This document shows, piece after piece, positions 30,062 through 39,661 of a DNA stretch of 64,000 nt. The stretch is from Litchfieldella xinjiangensis (GTDB lineage: Bacteria > Pseudomonadota > Gammaproteobacteria > Pseudomonadales > Halomonadaceae). The notes beneath the pieces are model-generated. The model worked only from the letters and a program-made list of their open reading frames with translations. It had not been told where the DNA came from and searched no databases. The DNA lies in assembly GCF_000759345.1 (NCBI RefSeq), contig NZ_JPZL01000002.1:972293-1036292 (forward strand). Direction: 5' to 3'. The position numbers were made by a program, and so were the translations under genes. Numbering within the stretch: the first letter of the stretch is position 1; every line of letters starts with the position of its first letter.

Positions 30062-33000
30062 ATGGCCCTGCTAGACGACCTGCGTCAACAAAACCCTCGC
30101 CTCGCCAATTACAGCGATGCCCAGCTCAAGCAAGCCCTTCGCAAGCAACCCCAGTTCCAGTACCTCGACGACAATGAATTCGAGGCCTATGTCGGCGGCG
30201 TTACCGCCGAGCCCACGCAAGACGATGCTCCCGGCTTTACGGCTGGCGTATCGGCTGGGCTTGACCAGATGCAGGCCATCGGTGGCGGCTTGGCCATGGC
30301 CGCCGGCGATAAGATGGGTAGCGAAGGGCTATGGAACCAAGGCCGCGAGATCTATCAGCGCAACATGGCTGAGGCCGAGGAAAACAGCCTGGGCTATGGC
30401 TTCACCGACCTGTTCACCGATCCCGATACCAGCGCCTTGCAATGGGCCAAGTACACCTCGGGCAACCTGTTGCCGATGCTGGCGACATCGATTGCCGGCG
30501 GCGGTATTGGTGGCGTGGGAGCGCGCATGCTGGCCGGGGCAACGGCCAAGCAAGCGGCAACCCGGGCCGGTCAGGCGATTGGCGCATCCCTGGCATCGAG
30601 CGGCATGGAAACCGGGGCCATCATGGGCGAGGTCGAGAACGCCGACGTCGCGCTTGCACATGGCTCCGTCGCCGGTGCCCTCGATGCGCTTCCGGTCATT
30701 CGAGCACTGCGCAAATTCGGCGGCGATGAGATTGCCGACCGTGCGACGAACGAGATTGCCCAGCGCTCGCTGGATGAACTCAAGCAGACGGCCAGTCGTG
30801 GCACGCTGAATGCTGCCGGTCGTGGCTCACTGACCCAGATGCTCGCCGAAGCCAGCACCGAAGGGTTGCAGGGACTGATCGGGCAGCACGCCAGCTATTG
30901 GGTTGAGAACAACGGCGAATCACTGCTCACCAACCTGGGCGAGGTGAACTACAAGGCGATGATCGACGAGGCCGCTGCCGGTGGCCTCATGGGCGGCATG
31001 ATGGGCGCCCCGGTGGGGATCGCCGAGCGCAGCCAGGCCCGTAGCGCGGTGGACCAACAACAGCGCAAGGCCGACGCCATTACCCGCGCCCGGGAGCAAG
31101 CCGCCCAGCAGGGCGGTGACGCCCTCAACCAGGCACAGGCCGCCCAGCAGGCCGAGCAACAGGCCGATGCCGAGAGCCAGCGTGAACAGGCCGCACAACC
31201 CGGCATGACCCAGCAAGACGCTGCCGCCATCGGTAACCGCATCCAGCTTGCCATGGGTGAGCTCGACGACCTGCAATCCCTCGCCCGCGGCTCGAGCTAT
31301 CAGGGCCAGACCCGACTGCGCAATATCTCGACCATCCTCGACCGGGCCGAACGCGCCTACGAGGCTGGCAACGTCACCCAGGCTCAGCGCCTCGCCGAGC
31401 GCGCCGAACTGATTGCCAGCAACTTGCGCGGCGCTCTGAGCCGCGAGGGTACCAGCGAGCGTCCCGTTCGTGCCGATGGTGAGTACATGGGCCCGGATAG
31501 CGATGCTGGCCCGGCCGGACTGCTGGGCCGTGACAGCGTGCCCCGCTTGCCGCCTGGTGACCCTTCGACCATCTACGCCGAAGGCCCCACCGCCGACACC
31601 ACCCAGTATGATCCGCAGGCACGTACCGTGCGCCGCGACGAGCGCATGGCTGCCCAGCAGCAGGGTGCCCAGCGTATGCGGGAAGGCGTGGCTTCACAGC
31701 GCCCCATGCTCACCGACAGCGGCACGATCTACGGCGAAGGGCCAGTGGCCGGCAATGCCAATACCGGATTGGATCAGCCGTTCGAGCGCGCACGTTTCAC
31801 CGAATCGCAGCCCAGCGACGATGGCCGCGCCCAGCAACAGGCCCAAGCCGAACGTGTCGCCGAGATTGCCCGTACACGTGGCCGCAGCGAAACGGCCTAC
31901 CTGCCCGACAACACGCCGGTACCCACTCGCTTTCGCGTGGTGGATGCCAGCCAGCTGATTGCCTCGAACGCACCGGATGGCCGCGTCAATCCCGATTACC
32001 CGAGCGAACTGCAACCGCGAGACCGCACCAACGCCAACAGCCAGGTACAGGTGCGCAACATCGCCGCACGCCTCAACCCCGAGCGACTGGGTGCAAGCCG
32101 TGATGCCAGCAGTGGCGCGCCGATCATTGGTCCCGATGGCGTGGTGGAGTCCGGCAATGGCCGTACCATGGCCATCGCCCAGGCGTACCAGCAGGGCGGC
32201 GACCGGGCCGGCGCCTATCGCCGTTTCGTGCGCGAGCAGGCCGAAGCCCAGGGCATGGATCCAGCCGCCGTTGATGCCATGGCTCAGCCCGTCCTGGTGC
32301 GTGAGCGTACCGGACAGATCGACCGCGCAGAGTTCGCACGTCGAGCCAATGAGGGCAACGTCGCAGGCATGACCGCCTACGAGCAGGCCCAGGCCGATGC
32401 CGACCGGTTGGATGCTGACGACTTGCAGACATGGTCACCCGATCAGTCAGGTGATCCCCTGTCGGCCAGCAATCGTAGCTTTCAGCGTGCCTTCGTCTCG
32501 CGCTTGGGCAACAACGAGGCCAGCCGCTACACAACCCGCGACGGCCAGGCATCGCCGGAACTGGGCCAGCGCATGCAGCGGGCCGTATTCGCCAAGGCGT
32601 ACGCTGACAGCGATATGGTCGAGATGGCCACCGAGCAGGGCGATCAGATGCGCAACCTGACCTCAGGCCTGCAAGCCGCCGCCGCCGACCTGGCCGTTGC
32701 CCGGGAGACCGGCAGCCAGGAAGCGCTCACCGCTATCGGTACCATCAATGATGCCGTGCGCTTGGTGCGCCGAGCTCGCCAGGACGGTACCGCCATTCGT
32801 GAGCTGATCGGGCAGAGTGACGTATTCAGCGAGCCCGTGCCGACACTCACTGCTGACCTGGCGCTGATGCTTAACAACAGCATGCGCTCACGCCGCGCCA
32901 TGACCGAAGCGTTCCGCTATATTGGTCAGGCAGTGCGCAGCCGTGCCGAGAGCGAAGTCAACGGGGCGCTCTTCGAAGACACCACCACCAACCAGGACGT

Positions 33001-36000
33001 ATTCGATGCCGGATTCCGCCAAGCCGACCCAGAACAACGAACCGCTGCGCAGGATGTTTCAGGACGCGCTGAGCCAAGCCAACCAGCAGCTACCCAAGGG
33101 CGACAAGCTGGCCCTGCCCAAGGGGCTCAGGAAACCGGCGGGCAATCACGGCGGCTGAAAGGTCAGCCGGTAGACGATGAATGGACCGCGTTTGCCGCTG
33201 ATTCCGGCACGCTGAATATCCCTCGTTCCGACATGCCGCAAGTTAAAGCTGAGCATCGCGGCGCCTTGGCCAACTTTCTTAAAGCGCGTGGCATCAATGG
33301 GGCCGAGGAAACCATTCCGGCCTCTTCGCTCAAGCCTACCCAGGCAGAGTTCTCCGAAGCGAAGGTGCAAACTGCCAAGGAACGGCAGGGTGGTGACCGG
33401 GCTATTCTCGTGTCATCCGATGACCATGTGCTGGATGGACACCACCAATGGCTTGCCAAGCTCGACAAGGGTGAAGACGTGCGGGTTATCCGGTTGGATG
33501 CACCCATCACTCAGTTGCTGGACGAGATTCAGGCATTCCCAAGCGTTGAGCAATCGCAAGGCGCCACTACCCCCGAGCCGCTTCTCGAAACCTACACCGA
33601 GCAGGACCTCGCCGCGCGTGAACAGGCCCAGCAACAAGCGCAGGAAAACAGCGCCGCGAATCGCCGCATGGAAGAACAGCGCGCCCAGGCCGACGCTGAC
33701 CTCAACGACTTTAACCTGACCGGTAGCGACCGAACGGCGGACGAAGCAGCGGCACAGGGCCAAGATGCGCTGTTCAGTCTGTCGTCTTCTAACGGTTCAC
33801 ATCCGCCTAGCGCTGAAGCCGTACGCTTCGCCCTGGCTGGGATGGAGGGCCAGCTCGGCGACTTCACCGTCATCGATTCCGCCCGCGACCTACCTGAGAA
33901 CGCGATCCTGGGTATGGCGCTGCGTGGCGTGAACCCGCGCGACGTGCGCGGCCTGTACCAGGGCGACACGCTCTATATCATCGCCGGGAACAACGACAGC
34001 CTGCAGCAGGCAGTACAGACCGCTGTCCACGAGGCTGTGGGGCATAAAGGCATGCGCGGTGTGCTGGGTGATGAGCTGGCCCCAGTGATGCGTCAGCTCT
34101 ACCGCAGCCTGCCCAATAGCCCGGAAGGCCGGGAAGCGCTGCGCGAGGTGCTGGCGACCTATGACTTCCTCGACCGCAACAACGCCGCCGACCAGGTCAC
34201 TATCGCTGAAGAGATGGTCGCGCACCTGCTTGAGAAAGGGCAGCGCCCCAAGGCCTGGCAGCGCGCCGTGGCCAAGATCCGTTCGCTACTACGGCAGATG
34301 TTCCCCTCTATCGCCTGGACCTACACCGACGTGCTGGCCCTGGGCGAGCAATCCCGGGCATGGCTGGGCAAGCGTCAGGCCGAGCAGACAGGAGCCGTCG
34401 AGCCGCTTTTCAGCCTGACCGGCAAGGCCCGCAGCGCCTTTGAGGATCAGTTTAGCGACTTCACCGCCGCCGACCGTGCTGCCGCTTCGAAAATTGGTGC
34501 GCGCACACCCCCGCAGCGGGCCATGGCCTGGTTCCGTGAACACGCCGAGCGTGCCGGACTGAAGATCCGCCAGGGTATGGTCGATCGCTACGCCGCGCTC
34601 AAGGAGATGGACGAGCAGCTATATGGCGAGTCGGCCCTGGGCGAGAACATACAGCGCTCGAGCTGGGTGCTGGCCCGCATGAGCAACGCCGCCAACGGTG
34701 CCCTGCATGCCATGCTTCACAATGGGCGCATTCGTCTCGATGCCAAGGAACGCGTGATCCAGTTGCAGGATGACGGCTCGACTGGCCTTGGCTCGGTGCT
34801 GGGCCAACTGGGCAGCGCTGCAGAGATCGAACGCTTCATGGGCTGGATCGCGGGTAACCGGGCTGACCGCTTGGCGAAGGATGGCCGCGAGAACCTATTC
34901 GACCTGGGCGACATCGATGCGATGAAATCCTGGAACCGCGGCACCCTGGCCGATGGGAGCAGCCGCGAGCAACGCTACCTGGAGGTATTCGAGCAGTTCC
35001 AGCAGTACCGGGATGACGTGCTGGCCATAGCTGAGCAATCGGGGATCATTTCCCGCGAACAGCGCGAAATGTGGGGCGAGGAATTCTACGTGCCGTTCTA
35101 TCGCTTGAGCGAAGAGAAGGGCGCCCCGTCCGGACAGATGGCCACCAGTGGCCTGTCTCGACAGCAGGCCTACAAGCGGCTCAAGGGCGGGACGCAGAAC
35201 CTCAACGACCTGCTGCAGAACACCATGATGAATTTTCACCACCTGCTCGATGCCAGCATGAAGAACCAGGCGGCTTCGCAGGCAGTGGAGAACGCCCAGC
35301 AGCTGGGCATGGCCGAGCGGGTGCCGGAGACCGGACGCGACACGACCAAGAGCACCTTCGTCATGAAGAACGGCAAGAAGGTTTTCTACGCAATCGACGA
35401 TCCGTTGGTGTTCAGTGCGCTCACGGCCTTGGCCCACCCGGGCATGAACAGCACGGCCATGAAAGTAATGCGCGCCTTCAAGCGGGTCTTCACGAACCTG
35501 ACCACCGTGACGCCTCAGTTTGTGGTGGCCAACCTGATCCGCGACACGCTGCAGGCGACCGCCACCAACAACGTGAGCAAAAACGCATTCAAGAACGTGG
35601 TGACCGGTGCGAAAACCCTGAAGGATGAGCGGCTACGGGCCCAGATGATGGCCAGCGGGGCGAGCTTCAATTTCGGGCATCTCTACGGCAACAACCCCGA
35701 CGAGCTGCGCGCCCAGATGACCCGCGGCATGCGGGACGCCAAGATCATCGACGGCCCCTATGCGGTACCGGGGATGCTTCGAGCAGGCTGGTCGTGGTGG
35801 AACGACGTCAACAACACAGCGGAGAACCTTAACCGGGCGGCGATCTATGCCGAGAACCGCGAGGGTGGCGAGTTGCGCGCGGCATTCGAGGCGCGTGACC
35901 TGATCGACTTCTCGTCTCACGGCGCCTGGCCGGCGGTGAGGATACTGATCGACATCGTGCCGTTCCTGAATGCCCGTATTCAGGGTCTCGACAAGATCTA

Positions 36001-37078
36001 CCGCTCAGGGGTGAAGCCCGGGGCGAGCGTCGTCGCCGAGGCCTTCGGCAAGGGCAAGGCGAACGTCACCGACAAGCAGGCAGCGGCCCGCTTCTGGAGC
36101 GTGACCGGCGCGCTGGCCATGGCCACCGTCGCGCTGTACCTGCACAACCAGGACGATGAGGAATACCAGAAGCTCGAGGACTGGCAGAAGGACACCTACT
36201 GGTTCGTTCGCTTTGGCGATCAGGCCTTCTTCATCCCCAAGCCGTTCGAAGTCGGTGCTATCGCAACGATGGCCGAGCGTGTCACCGAGCAATTCACCGA
36301 CGACCAGGCGACCGGGCGAGTGTTCCGTGAGCGTCTCATGCACATGATGACCGACACGTTCAGCTTCTCGCCAGTGCCTCAGGCGATGCAGCCCGCGTTG
36401 GACATCTATGCCAATTACGATGCATTCACCGGGCGGCCCATCGAAGGCATGGGGATGGATCGGCTGTCACCCGAGCTGCGCCGGCGTGACTCGACATCGA
36501 AGGCGGCCGAGTGGATATCGAATGCGCTGAACAGCACCGTGGGCGCTATCGGCGACCCCGAGAAGAACCCGCTGGCCTTGTCACCGGTGCAGGTCGATCA
36601 CTTGATTGGTGGCTACTTCGGGCAAGTGGGGTCATGGGCGGCAGCCAGTGGCGACGTGGCCTGGCGTGCAGCGACGGGGCAGGCGAGCCCGGCACAGCAT
36701 TGGTACGAGTATCAGCCGGTACGACGCTTCTACAAGAACCTGGGTGACGAGGACCGCTATACCAAATACGGGACTGTCTTCTACGAAGGGTTGCGGGAGG
36801 CGAGTCGGGCGCATGCCGACGTGAAAGAAATGCGCGAGATGGGAAGGTTGGCCGATGCGACTGAGCTGGCCAACTCGAAGCGGGACATGCTTGCCCTTCG
36901 GCCTGCGCTCAACCGCGCTCAGTCCCGGCTGCGTACCGTAAATCAGCAGATGGACATCATCCGTCGATCGAACCTGGACGGAGATTTGAAGCGGCAACGT
37001 ATCGACCGGCTGAATGCGGTGAAGAACCAGATCCAGCGGGCGCTGGGCGAGCGAATATTAGAGGCAAGGGCGAGCTGA
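30062..37078 (+). CDS. Giant polyvalent virion protein (ParB-like, zincin, LPD38)
   Basis: 2338 aa. Order: a Gly/Ala-rich N-terminal region (residues 60-330), a Gln-rich linker, a ddrB-type ParB-like domain (about 613-950; INPDY-like VNPDYPSELQPRD then GPDGVVESGNGRTMAIAQAY), a second ParB-like segment (about 1040-1160; VLDGHHQWLAKL), a zincin with HEAVGH (residue 1323), and a long C-terminal LPD38-like region (about 1800-2150; LTTVTPQFVVANLIRDTLQA, WPAVRILIDIVPFLNARIQG). Polyvalent proteins of this design are packaged in the head and injected with the DNA, where they may protect or prepare it. Individual activities are not predicted in detail. Confidence 0.8.
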   Translation: MALLDDLRQQNPRLANYSDAQLKQALRKQPQFQYLDDNEFEAYVGGVTAEPTQDDAPGFTAGVSAGLDQMQAIGGGLAMAAGDKMGSEGLWNQGREIYQRNMAEAEENSLGYGFTDLFTDPDTSALQWAKYTSGNLLPMLATSIAGGGIGGVGARMLAGATAKQAATRAGQAIGASLASSGMETGAIMGEVENADVALAHGSVAGALDALPVIRALRKFGGDEIADRATNEIAQRSLDELKQTASRGTLNAAGRGSLTQMLAEASTEGLQGLIGQHASYWVENNGESLLTNLGEVNYKAMIDEAAAGGLMGGMMGAPVGIAERSQARSAVDQQQRKADAITRAREQAAQQGGDALNQAQAAQQAEQQADAESQREQAAQPGMTQQDAAAIGNRIQLAMGELDDLQSLARGSSYQGQTRLRNISTILDRAERAYEAGNVTQAQRLAERAELIASNLRGALSREGTSERPVRADGEYMGPDSDAGPAGLLGRDSVPRLPPGDPSTIYAEGPTADTTQYDPQARTVRRDERMAAQQQGAQRMREGVASQRPMLTDSGTIYGEGPVAGNANTGLDQPFERARFTESQPSDDGRAQQQAQAERVAEIARTRGRSETAYLPDNTPVPTRFRVVDASQLIASNAPDGRVNPDYPSELQPRDRTNANSQVQVRNIAARLNPERLGASRDASSGAPIIGPDGVVESGNGRTMAIAQAYQQGGDRAGAYRRFVREQAEAQGMDPAAVDAMAQPVLVRERTGQIDRAEFARRANEGNVAGMTAYEQAQADADRLDADDLQTWSPDQSGDPLSASNRSFQRAFVSRLGNNEASRYTTRDGQASPELGQRMQRAVFAKAYADSDMVEMATEQGDQMRNLTSGLQAAAADLAVARETGSQEALTAIGTINDAVRLVRRARQDGTAIRELIGQSDVFSEPVPTLTADLALMLNNSMRSRRAMTEAFRYIGQAVRSRAESEVNGALFEDTTTNQDVFDAGFRQADPEQRTAAQDVSGRAEPSQPAATQGRQAGPAQGAQETGGQSRRLKGQPVDDEWTAFAADSGTLNIPRSDMPQVKAEHRGALANFLKARGINGAEETIPASSLKPTQAEFSEAKVQTAKERQGGDRAILVSSDDHVLDGHHQWLAKLDKGEDVRVIRLDAPITQLLDEIQAFPSVEQSQGATTPEPLLETYTEQDLAAREQAQQQAQENSAANRRMEEQRAQADADLNDFNLTGSDRTADEAAAQGQDALFSLSSSNGSHPPSAEAVRFALAGMEGQLGDFTVIDSARDLPENAILGMALRGVNPRDVRGLYQGDTLYIIAGNNDSLQQAVQTAVHEAVGHKGMRGVLGDELAPVMRQLYRSLPNSPEGREALREVLATYDFLDRNNAADQVTIAEEMVAHLLEKGQRPKAWQRAVAKIRSLLRQMFPSIAWTYTDVLALGEQSRAWLGKRQAEQTGAVEPLFSLTGKARSAFEDQFSDFTAADRAAASKIGARTPPQRAMAWFREHAERAGLKIRQGMVDRYAALKEMDEQLYGESALGENIQRSSWVLARMSNAANGALHAMLHNGRIRLDAKERVIQLQDDGSTGLGSVLGQLGSAAEIERFMGWIAGNRADRLAKDGRENLFDLGDIDAMKSWNRGTLADGSSREQRYLEVFEQFQQYRDDVLAIAEQSGIISREQREMWGEEFYVPFYRLSEEKGAPSGQMATSGLSRQQAYKRLKGGTQNLNDLLQNTMMNFHHLLDASMKNQAASQAVENAQQLGMAERVPETGRDTTKSTFVMKNGKKVFYAIDDPLVFSALTALAHPGMNSTAMKVMRAFKRVFTNLTTVTPQFVVANLIRDTLQATATNNVSKNAFKNVVTGAKTLKDERLRAQMMASGASFNFGHLYGNNPDELRAQMTRGMRDAKIIDGPYAVPGMLRAGWSWWNDVNNTAENLNRAAIYAENREGGELRAAFEARDLIDFSSHGAWPAVRILIDIVPFLNARIQGLDKIYRSGVKPGASVVAEAFGKGKANVTDKQAAARFWSVTGALAMATVALYLHNQDDEEYQKLEDWQKDTYWFVRFGDQAFFIPKPFEVGAIATMAERVTEQFTDDQATGRVFRERLMHMMTDTFSFSPVPQAMQPALDIYANYDAFTGRPIEGMGMDRLSPELRRRDSTSKAAEWISNALNSTVGAIGDPEKNPLALSPVQVDHLIGGYFGQVGSWAAASGDVAWRAATGQASPAQHWYEYQPVRRFYKNLGDEDRYTKYGTVFYEGLREASRAHADVKEMREMGRLADATELANSKRDMLALRPALNRAQSRLRTVNQQMDIIRRSNLDGDLKRQRIDRLNAVKNQIQRALGERILEARAS

Positions 37079-37300
37079 TCACTTGCCCCGGGCGGCTATT
37101 CCCAGCAGGAACAACGCGCCGAACAGGAGAACAGGGACGTTCACCACCAAGGCAACCACTAGCAAGAAACCCGGAATGCCCAGGTAGCTGACCATGAGCC
37201 AGCCCTGGACATTCTGCCAATCCCTGGGAACCCCGATCATGGCTAGCAGCCCAAAGATGGGCAGCATGAAGGCCAGGCCGAGGAGGGTTTCTGTATCCAT
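37079..37300 (-). CDS. Small membrane protein, two or three spans
   Basis: 73 aa, almost all hydrophobic: spans about residues 5-25 (LLGLAFMLPIFGLLAMIGVP) and 45-70 (IPGFLLVVALVVNVPVLLFG). On the minus strand, its stop directly abuts the giant gene's stop. Could be a lysogenic-conversion protein; no family recognised. Confidence 0.55.
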   Translation of the reverse strand: MDTETLLGLAFMLPIFGLLAMIGVPRDWQNVQGWLMVSYLGIPGFLLVVALVVNVPVLLFGALFLLGIAARGK

Positions 37301-37342
37301 TTGCCGAGAGTAACCGAGGCTCCCGCCATGTGCGAGGCCCTA

Positions 37343-37957
37343 CTATTTCAACAGCCGAATCAGGCTGTAGAGCCGGTTGCGTTGCTCGACATAGTCACTT
37401 GCCGTGAGCTGCGGCCCCTCGTCACATTCCACCGCGTCATAGAGCGCAACCATTGAGCGCTTGCGCATTGAGGCGGTGGTCATGCCAATCTGCGAGACGT
37501 ACACACACTCCGGCTTGTTCTTCGGTTCACTGGCAGCATCGGGCGTCATTTCGTCATACCGCCCCCAGCCATGCCAATAGGAGACCTTGCCGTTCTGTGC
37601 GAACTCGTAGCCTTGCGCATCGCTGAATGGAACCAGCTCGGATCGGCCATCGACCGAAATTTGCCACAGCGTCAGCAGGCTTCCGCCTTCCTGGGGTGAT
37701 TCCCACGTGAATAGATGCTGGCGTGTCTGGATAGCCCGGGCATCGCCCGCACGCGTGGAGCGCTGGGCATCCTCATGACTGAGGTCGTCGAGGGGAAAGA
37801 AGCCGACCGGGGTATGTAGCGTCTCGATGGGATAGCCGGGGGAGACCGCGGCGCGCGCGGTTGCATCGAAGGAGGGTTCGGTATTCTCGGTGACTGGCCC
37901 TTGAGCACAGCCAGCCAAAGCGATCATCCCTGCGAGGATGGTTGCAGCTGCTTTCAT
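37343..37957 (-). CDS. Lipoprotein, unknown function
   Basis: 204 aa with a signal peptide ending in a lipobox (LAGC at about residue 16), so it should be anchored in a membrane, probably facing the periplasm. The mature part is beta-rich, with NKPECVYV and DAVECDEGPQ giving two Cys that could form a disulphide. Being expressed opposite to the late operon suggests a lysogenic-conversion gene. Confidence 0.6.
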   Translation of the reverse strand: MKAAATILAGMIALAGCAQGPVTENTEPSFDATARAAVSPGYPIETLHTPVGFFPLDDLSHEDAQRSTRAGDARAIQTRQHLFTWESPQEGGSLLTLWQISVDGRSELVPFSDAQGYEFAQNGKVSYWHGWGRYDEMTPDAASEPKNKPECVYVSQIGMTTASMRKRSMVALYDAVECDEGPQLTASDYVEQRNRLYSLIRLLK

Positions 37958-38028
37958 TGTTCTGCCCTTATGAGCTTTCGAAGGATCCTACCGCACCCAG
38001 TCGTAGCCCACGAGGGCACGGAAGGCCC

Positions 38029-38292
38029 TTACTTTTGATTCTTGGTACTCGCCTCGAAAGAATCTTCTACCAGTGCCAGGCGTGATGCCAGATCACCCAG
38101 CAAGCGGATCATTTCGCCCGGGTCGATTCGTTCCCCCGTCTCCGGATTGACTCCTTCCCGGGCCAGGCTTTCTTCGAGTCGCACGATCACCTCGGCGGTC
38201 ACTGAGCGCCGATTCTTCTTCGCTGCCTGAGCGATGCTGTCGCGTACCACCGTGGGCACGCGCAGATTGAGCTGAACGTCTGATTCTTTCAT
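38029..38292 (-). CDS. Arc-type ribbon-helix-helix repressor
   Basis: 87 aa from the ATG at 38292. The N-terminal strand and helices (VQLNLRVPTVVRDSIAQAAK, then NRRSVTAEVIVRLEESL) are the ribbon-helix-helix fold of Arc/Mnt. Longer than Arc (53 aa) because of a C-terminal extension. It faces a second Arc-type gene across a shared symmetric control region. Confidence 0.82.
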   Translation of the reverse strand: MKESDVQLNLRVPTVVRDSIAQAAKKNRRSVTAEVIVRLEESLAREGVNPETGERIDPGEMIRLLGDLASRLALVEDSFEASTKNQK

Positions 38293-38378
38293 CCAGCGAA
38301 AATGTAGCAATCTGATACATCGGTCAATGAAGCAGTTTGCTACATTTGTGCAAGCATTCCGCTGGAAAGGAGCAATCC
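38293..38378. promoter_or_regulatory. Symmetric control region between two Arc-type genes
   Basis: AATGTAGCAA (38301-38310) and its exact reverse complement TTGCTACATT (38337-38346) flank the centre, with a partial copy GATACAT between them. Further out, CCAGCG (38293-38298) mirrors CGCTGG. This fits operators for the divergent ribbon-helix-helix repressors. Confidence 0.6.
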
Positions 38379-38540
38379 ATGGCCGCTTTTATACAGACCA
38401 ACGTCCGGCTGCCCCAGGGTATAAAGGAGCAGTTGAAGCGCGAGGCGCGAGCCAACCGCCGGAGCCTGAGCGCCGAGATCACGTATCGTCTGGACGTTTC
38501 CTTGAGGAATGAAAAGCGGCGGCGGAAAACTAAGGATTAA
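38379..38540 (+). CDS. Arc-type ribbon-helix-helix repressor, short
   Basis: 53 aa, the same length as P22 Arc. Strand FIQTNVRLPQGIKEQLKREA and RRSLSAEITYRLDVSL show the ribbon-helix-helix motif. Ribosome-binding site AAGGAG. Divergent from the 87-aa relative, like the Arc/Mnt pair of the P22 immI region. Confidence 0.82.
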   Translation: MAAFIQTNVRLPQGIKEQLKREARANRRSLSAEITYRLDVSLRNEKRRRKTKD

Positions 38541-39033
38541 TCAATGTGTGCTCGTTATCGATTTATTATGTTGTGGCAACAACGCAATAATTCATTTATT
38601 CAATGTTGAATTGTTTTATGTAAGTGGCGCCATGGCGCGCAAAACTGAATTTGCAGCCGTGCGGTTTTAAGGGTCTGAGGTTTAATTGTATTGTGATGAA
38701 TTGAATTCCTGTTCTGTAGTTAATATTCCAGAAATTAAATTCAGTTCAATCAAAGGCGTAGAATACGATGAATGCGGGCCGGGGAGAGGTGCCCCACATA
38801 AACTAGGGTGTTGGGCTATATCAGCATGGCTCATAACTAAGAGGCGATATAAAAAATTAATGCCAAGGGTTGACCGGGCCGGAATACGCGCTAGATTAGT
38901 TAGCGTGGTGTCATCTGATTAGAGAGAAATAAGCTATCCAGCTGGCATCATGAGAGCGGTATAAACAGATGGGGCCCCGACGTGTGCGGCGCCGGGGCCC
39001 CTGATCAAATCCCTTAACAGAGCAGGTTCGATC
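38541..39033. other. AT-rich gap without a convincing gene
   Basis: About 490 bases. The first 400 are clearly AT-rich relative to both sides. It contains a 12-base palindrome GCGCCATGGCGC (38627-38638) and a long GC hairpin, GGGGCCCCG / CGGGGCCCC (38971-38979 with 38993-39001), followed by a gene. A 78-codon frame here has an unconvincing start. A regulatory RNA or promoter region is possible; nothing is certain. Confidence 0.4.
38971..39001. terminator. Strong GC hairpin, possible terminator
   Basis: 9-bp stem GGGGCCCCG / CGGGGCCCC with a 13-base loop. Each arm is itself palindromic. There is no T run on either strand, so termination is uncertain. Confidence 0.35.
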
Positions 39034-39351
39034 ATGCTAGATGATAGTGATTCGCCCCAAAATTGCAATTTTGGGCATAGGGTACGGCTGGCCTGGAGAG
39101 CGCTGCTGTACGGAGATGAGGCACTGACCCCAGCTCGTGGGGCAGCGCTAGTTGAGGCCGACCTCATCACCATACAGGCGCTTGTCTATCACGCACAGTG
39201 GCTTGCCAACCGATGGCAGCGCGAGCTCGGGCCAGCTCTCCAGTCCCTGGGCAGCCGACACGCGACTGAGTGCCATGAGCACATCCTGATGATTGCTCGA
39301 ACAGCGCGTATGCTCCAACGACGAGCACAGGCAGCCGCAATGGCTGGATAA
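39034..39351 (+). CDS. Small protein, unknown function
   Basis: 105 aa, helical, starts LDDSDSPQNCNFGHRVRLAW. His/Cys residues late in the sequence (RHATECHEHILM) do not form a clear site. Located at the right end of the prophage; weak AGCAGG ribosome-binding site. No family recognised. Confidence 0.45.
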   Translation: MLDDSDSPQNCNFGHRVRLAWRALLYGDEALTPARGAALVEADLITIQALVYHAQWLANRWQRELGPALQSLGSRHATECHEHILMIARTARMLQRRAQAAAMAG

Positions 39352-39355
39352 CTCG

Positions 39356-39655
39356 TCACTGCGGCAGCGGGCGCACCACCTGGCCCGTTGCCGCTGCCGG
39401 ATCCCTCGCGAACCGCCAGACTCCCTCCACCACATCCTGGCCACGATGCAGCAGATAGATCGGGGTGCCGGGCTCCCAGTAGTCGCGCTGGGTGTCATGG
39501 TCCGATAGCAGAACGCGACCGCTGAACAGCCGGCCCTGCCAGATGACGTGATACTCAACGAGTCGGTGATTCGGGGGAAGCTTCCGCCGCAGGCTGACCC
39601 AGCCCTGACGTTCGAGCCGCTTTCGCCACTGGGTGAGGGTGTAGTCGTTGGGCAT
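39356..39655 (-). CDS. Small protein, unknown function
   Basis: 99 aa with a conserved-looking MPNDYTLTQWRKRLERQGWV start and aromatic core (DYWEPGTPIYLLHRGQDVVE). It lies 6 bases after a small upstream gene on the same strand, making a two-gene unit. No family recognised. Confidence 0.55.
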   Translation of the reverse strand: MPNDYTLTQWRKRLERQGWVSLRRKLPPNHRLVEYHVIWQGRLFSGRVLLSDHDTQRDYWEPGTPIYLLHRGQDVVEGVWRFARDPAAATGQVVRPLPQ

Positions 39656-39661
39656 CTACCG

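Noticed and set aside
38686..38922. Rightward 78-codon frame in the AT-rich gap
   Set aside because: Non-ATG start without a ribosome-binding site, and no domain or coupling to a neighbour.
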